From: Rhodospirillaceae bacterium
GTDB taxonomy: Bacteria; Pseudomonadota; Alphaproteobacteria; Rhodospirillales; Rhodospirillaceae
DNA length: 11,642 bases
Assembly: GCA_016937315.1 (NCBI GenBank)
Contig: JAFGWD010000055.1
Coordinates: forward strand, 1-11,642
Reading direction: 5' to 3'
Part shown: piece after piece, positions 7,423-11,642 of the stretch
How positions within the stretch are numbered: the stretch's first letter is position 1
Layout: each line of letters begins with the position of its first letter
Notes under the pieces: generated by a model
Told to the model about the DNA's origin: nothing
Database searches by the model: none
What the model saw: only the letters and a program-made list of their open reading frames with translations
Position numbers and translations under genes: made by a program

Positions 7423-8032
7423 CGTCTAGAGGACCCATTAGCTCGTGCTCCGGGTTCTCTCGGCTCAGAGGCATCCGTAGATCTTCGCGTGGCGCGTTTG
7501 ATCCGGGAGATCGGGCGATCATCGGCTGCAACTCCACCAATTCGATGAAATTATCGGCTTGCCGCCGCAATTCGTCGGCAACCATTGGTGGTTGCGACCG
7601 AACGGTGCTGACCACGGTCACGCGGACACCTTTGCGCTGTACGGCTTCAACCAAACGACGGAAGTCACCGTCACCAGAGAACAAAACAATGTGCTCCAGA
7701 TGTCCGGCCATTTCCATGACGTCGATGGCCAATTCGATGTCCATGTTGCCCTTGATTTTGCGACGGCCGGACGCATCGGTGAATTCCTTGGTCGGTTTGG
7801 TGACCATGGTATAGCCGTTATAGTCCAGCCAATCGACCAGGGGGCGGATAGGGGAATATTCCTGGTCTTCGATTAGTGCGGTATAATAGAAAGCACGAAC
7901 CAGGATGCCTTTTTCGGCAAACAGCTCCAGCAAACGCTTGTAATCAATGTCAAAACCAAGCGCACGGGCCGCAGCATAAAGATTCGATCCGTCGATAAAC
8001 AGACCGATTCGTTCCTGAGAATAGAAAATCAT
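7412..8032 (-). CDS. NYN domain protein (LabA/DUF88 family), predicted PIN-like nuclease
   Basis: This is a predicted cytoplasmic metal-dependent RNase of the NYN/PIN-like fold. From the ATG at 8032 it has 206 residues beginning MIFYSQERIGLFIDGSN. The domain covers about residues 7-165, with the acidic metal-site candidates Asp14 (FIDGSN), Asp98 and Asp104 (GNMDIELAID), and Asp121/Asp123 (SGDGDF). A Lys/Arg patch SGRRKIKG (88-95) precedes the second acidic motif. The tail is Pro/Glu-rich and ends LDDDE. The frame is open further upstream to 8158, but that extension is basic, lacks family similarity, and the 8032 start matches the usual N-terminus. It is the first gene of a two-gene unit with the uracil-DNA glycosylase. 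Fold and family are clear; the RNA target and physiological role are unknown. Confidence 0.9.
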   Translation of the reverse strand: MIFYSQERIGLFIDGSNLYAAARALGFDIDYKRLLELFAEKGILVRAFYYTALIEDQEYSPIRPLVDWLDYNGYTMVTKPTKEFTDASGRRKIKGNMDIELAIDVMEMAGHLEHIVLFSGDGDFRRLVEAVQRKGVRVTVVSTVRSQPPMVADELRRQADNFIELVELQPMIARSPGSNAPREDLRMPLSRENPEHELMGPLDDDE

Positions 8033-8281
8033 TGTCGGCAATCCCGAAAAACAGGAAGCATTGCGTAATGGGCGAGACGTAAGCCGCGAAAATGAAGCGA
8101 ATAAAATACGTTTTTTTAATACGTTCGACAGCCACGCCCGACCGCGAAATCCGGACAAACCGGAACAAATAAATATCCGACCTTCCCTCGTTCAGGTTAT
8201 GTAAGGTGCTAGACCCACTGTGGTCAACGGGTTTTACCCAAAAATCGACCGTATTTGTATTCTTTTGCGAGGGGAACTGCT
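8033..8281. other. Divergent spacer between the NYN gene and folK
   Basis: About 250 bases without a gene. They contain an 8-base direct repeat AATACGTT at 8105-8112 and 8118-8125 around a T-run, and a short inverted repeat TCCGG/CCGGA at 8150-8164. Promoters for both directions are expected here, but no clear -35/-10 pair stands out. Confidence 0.5.
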
Positions 8282-8767
8282 GTGATTCTTGTTGCGCTTG
8301 GCGGTAATTTGCCAAGTTACCATGGTTCGCCGCGTCAAACCTTAGAAGCGGCTTTGGCCCGATTTCCAAGATTCGGCTTAAACGTAACGGCGTGTTCACC
8401 ATGGTATGAAACCGCACCGGTCCCGATTTCGGAGCAGCCCTTTTTCATCAATGGTGTCGCCTGCATTGAAACGACGAAGGATGCCGAGGCAACTCTTGCG
8501 GCATTGCACGCCATTGAAGCAGAGTTCGGGCGATGCCGGTCACTTCCCAATGCGGCTCGAAGCCTAGATCTTGACCTAATTGATTATCATGGCGAAATTC
8601 GTGACGAAGCGCCGATTCTGCCGCATCCACGGCTCCATGAACGCGCTTTTGTCCTCTATCCTTTGCACGATATTGCCCCTGACTGGCAGCACCCCGTATT
8701 GGGGCAGGGGCTTACCTCCTTGATTGCTGCGTTGCCTTCCGATCAGGAAATTCATCGTCTTTCATGA
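8282..8767 (+). CDS. folK: 2-amino-4-hydroxy-6-hydroxymethyldihydropteridine pyrophosphokinase
   Basis: HPPK transfers pyrophosphate from ATP to 6-hydroxymethyl-7,8-dihydropterin in folate synthesis. The 161-residue protein starts ILVALGGNLP, contains SPWYETAPV and PFFINGVA (pterin-binding region), and has the magnesium-binding motif RSLDLDLIDY with Asp96 and Asp98. LPHPRLHERAFVLYPLHDIAP follows. The GTG start at 8282 is chosen because GAGGGG lies 7 nt upstream and the product begins exactly at the first beta strand; an in-frame TTG at 8255 has no such support. The gene is divergent from the NYN gene across about 250 bases and is followed by rpoZ. Confidence 0.95.
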   Translation: MILVALGGNLPSYHGSPRQTLEAALARFPRFGLNVTACSPWYETAPVPISEQPFFINGVACIETTKDAEATLAALHAIEAEFGRCRSLPNAARSLDLDLIDYHGEIRDEAPILPHPRLHERAFVLYPLHDIAPDWQHPVLGQGLTSLIAALPSDQEIHRLS

Positions 8768-8798
8768 TCTGCGTGTGGGGACTTGCAGCGCACGGGAC

Positions 8799-8827
8799 TT
8801 GCCTTTATTTTTGGTAGGGATTAAAAG
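8799..8827 (+). promoter_or_regulatory. rpoZ: Weak candidate promoter for rpoZ
   Basis: TTGCCT (8799-8804) and TAAAAG (8822-8827) are 17 nt apart and lie just upstream of the rpoZ ribosome-binding site. Matches are partial. rpoZ may instead be read from the folK promoter. Confidence 0.2.
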
Positions 8828-8843
8828 TGCTCTCCCTTTTTTT
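8816..8843 (+). terminator. Possible weak terminator after folK
   Basis: AGGGA (8816-8820) pairs with TCCCT (8833-8837) around a 12-nt loop and runs into seven Ts (8837-8843). The stem is short and the loop large, so termination would be partial at best. It overlaps the candidate rpoZ promoter. Confidence 0.25.
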
Positions 8844-8862
8844 GCGATGATCAGGATATCTT

Positions 8863-9270
8863 ATGGCGCGCGTCACGGTAGAAGACTGCATTCTCAAGGT
8901 TCCGAACCGCTTTGAACTGGTCCTTTTGACCTCTCAGCGAGCACGAGACATTGCGGCAGGTGCTCCGCTGACGGTGGACCGCGACGACGATAAAACCACC
9001 GTGGTTTCTCTGCGTGAACTTGCGGACGAAACGGTAAGTATTGAGGGCCTGCGAACAGCTCTGATCCAGGGGCTGCAAAAGACCGTCGATTTTGATGAAC
9101 CGGAAGACGATGCGGAAATCCAAGCGATTGAAATTGAGCTTGCCGAAGCATCGATGAATCTGGACCTGACTCAGGAAATGCGCGAAGATTCCCTGACCGA
9201 GCAGGATGAGGCGGATCTCATTTCCTCTGACGATATCGAAACGTCAGACGAGACCGAAGTCGACGAATGA
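8863..9270 (+). CDS. rpoZ: DNA-directed RNA polymerase omega subunit
   Basis: Omega binds the beta-prime subunit, helps assemble RNA polymerase and forms part of a ppGpp site in proteobacterial polymerase. The 135-residue protein starts MARVTVEDCILKVPNRFELVL and continues with LTSQRARDIAAGAP, the conserved beta-prime binding core (about residues 1-72). After Lys73 the tail is highly acidic, with Arg107 as the only basic residue; such long acidic tails occur in alphaproteobacterial omega and make it longer than the 91-residue E. coli protein. The ATG at 8863 has AGGA 7 nt upstream. Its place immediately before the RSH gene matches the common rpoZ-spoT arrangement, joining the alarmone enzyme with one of its targets. 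Confidence 0.96.
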   Translation: MARVTVEDCILKVPNRFELVLLTSQRARDIAAGAPLTVDRDDDKTTVVSLRELADETVSIEGLRTALIQGLQKTVDFDEPEDDAEIQAIEIELAEASMNLDLTQEMREDSLTEQDEADLISSDDIETSDETEVDE

Positions 9271-9345
9271 ACGTCTTTCCGGCCCAGTGAATTTCGGTTC
9301 CGAAAGACACAGTGTTATGGGGGCGCTTGATCGGGCGCGCCGTCG

Positions 9346-9376
9346 GACAAAAGCGGCTGCATTAGCCGCTTTTGTC
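9346..9376 (+). terminator. Strong terminator-like hairpin between rpoZ and the RSH gene
   Basis: GACAAAAGCGGCT (9346-9358) pairs perfectly over 13 bp with AGCCGCTTTTGTC (9364-9376) around the 5-nt loop GCATT. The GC-rich upper stem followed by TTTT fits an intrinsic terminator, and the matching AAAA on the other side makes it symmetric. It ends 41 nt before the RSH start codon, so it must be read through, regulated, or overlapped by a separate RSH promoter. Confidence 0.75.
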
Positions 9377-9417
9377 GTCTGAAACGGATTGGTGGAGGCG
9401 AAAAAATTGAGGCCAGC

Positions 9418-11559
9418 ATGGGCATGATGCGCCAGTACGAACTGGTGGAACGGGTAAAGTCCTATGATCCGACGGCGGATGAGGGCGCACTCAATCGTGC
9501 ATATGTTTATGCCATGAAAATGCATGGCAGCCAGGTACGTGAAAGCGGCGATCCCTATTTTTCGCACCCCATTGAAGTTGCGGGTATCCTGACGAAATAC
9601 AGACTGGATTCCGCCTCAATTATTACCGGCCTTCTTCATGACACGATTGAGGATACACCCGCAACATTCCAAGAAATAAAGGAAATGTTCGGCCAGGACG
9701 TTGCGGTTTTGGTCGATGGCGTGACCAAGTTGACGCGCATCCAGTTACAATCCGATCTTTCGAAACAGGCCGAGAACTTCCGTAAATTCGTTCTTGCCAT
9801 GAGTGAGGACATCCGAGTCCTTTTGGTTAAGCTGGCGGACCGCACACACAATATGCGGACCTTGCATTTTGTGGCCTCCCCTGAAAAACGCCGCCGCATT
9901 GCCCTTGAAACCATGGAAATCTATGCGCCGTTGGCGGAGCGCATCGGTTTACAGGAAATCAAGTCGGAACTGGAAGATCTTGCCTTTTCCGAGCTTCATG
10001 GTGACGCACGGCAATCGATCATTACGCGTTTGAGCTTCCTGCGTGAGCAGGGAACCGCCCTTATTGACACCATCATTGACGAACTGCGCGATACCCTGGG
10101 GGCCGGGGGGGTAATCGCCAACGTGACGGGACGGGAAAAAACACCCTATTCGATCTGGCGCAAGATGCAGCGCAAGGACGTTGGCTTCGAGCAACTGTCC
10201 GACATCATGGCGTTTCGGATATTGGTGGACAATCTAGAGGATTGCTACCGCGCCTTGGGCATTATTCACAGTCAGTATTCGATGGTTCCGGGGCGTTTCA
10301 AGGACTACATCTCGACTCCAAAGCCCAACGGCTATCAATGTTTGCACACTGGCGTGATTGGTCCACAGCGTCACCGCATTGAGGTTCAGATCCGAACCCG
10401 TGAAATGCATGCGGTCAATGAACTGGGTGTCGCCGCACACTGGCAATACAAGCAAGGTCACAGCCATGATGGCAAGCAATTTCGCTGGTTGAGGGAACTG
10501 TTGGAAATCCTCGATCATGCGTCAAGCCCCGAGGAGTTTCTGGAAAACACCCGCCTGGAAATGTACGCGGACCAGGTGTTTTGCTTCACGCCAAAAGGAG
10601 ATTTGATTTCGCTTCCCAGCGGATCAACACCAGTGGACTTCGCCTATGCGGTCCATACGGCGGTTGGTGATCGCTGCGTGGGGGCAAAGGTCAATGGCCG
10701 TATCGTGACCTTGCGGACAGAACTCAAAAATGGCGACCAGGTTGAAATCGTAACGTCCAAGACACAGCACCCATCTGCGGAATGGGAACGGTTCGTGGTC
10801 ACCGCAAAGGCCAGGACTCGTATTCGCCGTTTTGTGCGGACGCAACAGCGCGAACAGTACCTCGAACTCGGCAAACAGATTCTGGAACGGGCGTTTCGCC
10901 AAGCGGGTGTGGAATTAAGCGAAAAGGGCCTTGAAGGTTGCCTGAAGCAATTCAAGATTGGCAGTGCAGATGACCTGCGTGCGTTGGTCGGAGAAGGGAA
11001 TGTCACGGGCCGCGAGGTGGTACAGGCGGTTTATCCAGAACTTAAAGACCAGCCAAAACCCGACAAAGTGGTGCCGATGGTGCGGGCCCGGACCAAGCCA
11101 AAGCCCGGCGCGGCGCTACCGATTAAGGGTTTGATCCCTGGTATGGCCATCCACTTTGCCCAATGCTGCCATCCACTGCCTGGGGACCGTATTGTCGGTA
11201 TTGTATCGACGGGCAAAGGGGTGACCGTACATACCATCGACTGCCCGACCCTTGAACGTCTGGCGGATGAACCGGAACGCTGGCTGGATATTTCGTGGGA
11301 AGAGGACAACACGACAGAGTCTCATGTTGGCCGCGTGAAACTGATTCTAACCAACGAGCCATCGGCCCTTGGCACGCTGACTATGTTGATTGCTCAAAAC
11401 AACGGGAACATCGTTAATCTGAAAATCGCGAACCGATCCAAAGCCTTTTTTGAAATCATCGTGGATATTGAAGTTCGGGACGTACGCCACCTCACCAACA
11501 TTATCGCGGCATTGCGTGCAACCACGGTGATCAGTGCTGTGGAACGTGCTCGTAACTAG
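9418..11559 (+). CDS. Bifunctional (p)ppGpp synthetase/hydrolase, RelA/SpoT homologue
   Basis: This RSH enzyme makes and degrades the stringent-response alarmone (p)ppGpp. The 713 residues hold the full long-RSH order. The HD hydrolase domain (about 25-155) has His50, His74-Asp75 in LLHDTIEDT, and Asp141 in KLADRTHNM, all intact. The synthetase domain (about 235-345) has GREKTPYSIWRKMQRKD, the YISTPKPNGYQ loop and EVQIRT with catalytic Glu322. A TGS domain (about 385-448), the conserved-cysteine region AQCCHPLPGDRIVG, and a C-terminal ACT domain (about 640-710) follow. Both activities are therefore expected, as for the single RSH of most alphaproteobacteria. ATG 9418 has GAGG 5 nt upstream; in-frame ATGs at 9424 and 9427 are alternatives. 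It sits downstream of rpoZ past a strong hairpin. I left the symbol empty because such genes are variously named relA, spoT or rsh. Confidence 0.96.
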   Translation: MGMMRQYELVERVKSYDPTADEGALNRAYVYAMKMHGSQVRESGDPYFSHPIEVAGILTKYRLDSASIITGLLHDTIEDTPATFQEIKEMFGQDVAVLVDGVTKLTRIQLQSDLSKQAENFRKFVLAMSEDIRVLLVKLADRTHNMRTLHFVASPEKRRRIALETMEIYAPLAERIGLQEIKSELEDLAFSELHGDARQSIITRLSFLREQGTALIDTIIDELRDTLGAGGVIANVTGREKTPYSIWRKMQRKDVGFEQLSDIMAFRILVDNLEDCYRALGIIHSQYSMVPGRFKDYISTPKPNGYQCLHTGVIGPQRHRIEVQIRTREMHAVNELGVAAHWQYKQGHSHDGKQFRWLRELLEILDHASSPEEFLENTRLEMYADQVFCFTPKGDLISLPSGSTPVDFAYAVHTAVGDRCVGAKVNGRIVTLRTELKNGDQVEIVTSKTQHPSAEWERFVVTAKARTRIRRFVRTQQREQYLELGKQILERAFRQAGVELSEKGLEGCLKQFKIGSADDLRALVGEGNVTGREVVQAVYPELKDQPKPDKVVPMVRARTKPKPGAALPIKGLIPGMAIHFAQCCHPLPGDRIVGIVSTGKGVTVHTIDCPTLERLADEPERWLDISWEEDNTTESHVGRVKLILTNEPSALGTLTMLIAQNNGNIVNLKIANRSKAFFEIIVDIEVRDVRHLTNIIAALRATTVISAVERARN

Positions 11560-11642
11560 GACGTAGACTCATAAATCCCGCCGAATTGCGTTGGTCGCCA
11601 AGGGATACAATGGCAGGAGCCGCCGCGAAGGCGATGCTGGGA
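11560..11642 (+). mobile_element. Possible decayed fragment of an IS5-type transposase
   Basis: After the RSH stop, the frame from 11567 reads IALVAKGYNGRSRRE between 11585 and 11629. This resembles the ALVADKGYDS-x-ANREAA region around the second catalytic Asp of IS5-family DDE transposases, but the Asp itself is missing and an in-frame TAG lies at 11564-11566. A one-base shift near the end would give an Ala-Met-Leu-Gly continuation, as expected of a frameshifted remnant. The piece is short and cut by the window edge, so this is a tentative reading from memory of the family. Confidence 0.25.

Noticed and set aside
8033..8158. N-terminal extension of the NYN protein to 8158
   Set aside because: The extra 42 residues are basic and unlike the family, which normally starts just before the FIDGSN motif. 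The ATG at 8032 fits better.
8150..8164. TCCGG-ACAAA-CCGGA inverted repeat before folK
   Set aside because: A 5-bp stem without a T-run, not near a gene end and unlike a known operator. Recorded within the spacer entry only.
9334..9341. GGCGCGCC palindrome in the rpoZ/RSH spacer
   Set aside because: An isolated 8-base palindrome next to GC-rich sequence with no second copy in the spacer; most likely chance.

Overview
The window is an ordinary chromosomal segment of an alphaproteobacterium, most likely of the order Rhodospirillales. This rests on the run dapA-smpB-(UDG)-NYN-folK-rpoZ-RSH, the pgpA-cinA pair, an M23 peptidase followed by a bactofilin, an omega subunit with a long acidic tail, and a single bifunctional RelA/SpoT homologue. 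Base composition looks moderate, near half G+C by eye, which is lower than in many relatives. I cannot name the species. Eleven complete genes and one partial gene fill almost all of the sequence. I found no CRISPR array, tRNA, rRNA, prophage or complete insertion sequence.

Layout from left to right. (1) Minus strand: pgpA (phospholipid synthesis) followed by the start of a cinA/pncC-type amidase gene that runs off the left edge. (2) A G-rich divergent spacer, then on the plus strand a membrane-anchored coiled-coil M23 (LytM) peptidase and a bactofilin, closed by an intrinsic terminator. (3) Minus strand: a large periplasmic soluble lytic transglycosylase with a Lys/Pro-rich linker. (4) Plus strand: dapA and smpB. 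(5) Minus strand, convergent with smpB: an NYN-domain protein gene overlapping a family 5 uracil-DNA glycosylase gene. (6) Plus strand: folK, rpoZ and the bifunctional (p)ppGpp synthetase/hydrolase gene, with a strong terminator-like hairpin between rpoZ and RSH. (7) The last 80 bases after RSH do not continue the usual operon and weakly resemble a decayed piece of an IS5-type transposase.

Functionally the left half concerns the envelope. PgpA makes phosphatidylglycerol, the M23 enzyme and lytic transglycosylase cut peptidoglycan, bactofilin forms a scaffold, and DapA starts the diaminopimelate branch that supplies peptidoglycan cross-links and lysine. The right half concerns information processing and stress: ribosome rescue (SmpB), DNA repair (UDG), a predicted NYN nuclease, folate synthesis (FolK), an RNA polymerase subunit (RpoZ) and the stringent-response alarmone enzyme (RSH).

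I see no convincing undescribed multi-gene system. The points most worth a second look are the rpoZ/RSH hairpin, the possible IS scar after RSH, the repeated Shine-Dalgarno/GTG motif and four-codon mini-ORF before the M23 gene, and the coupled NYN-UDG pair.
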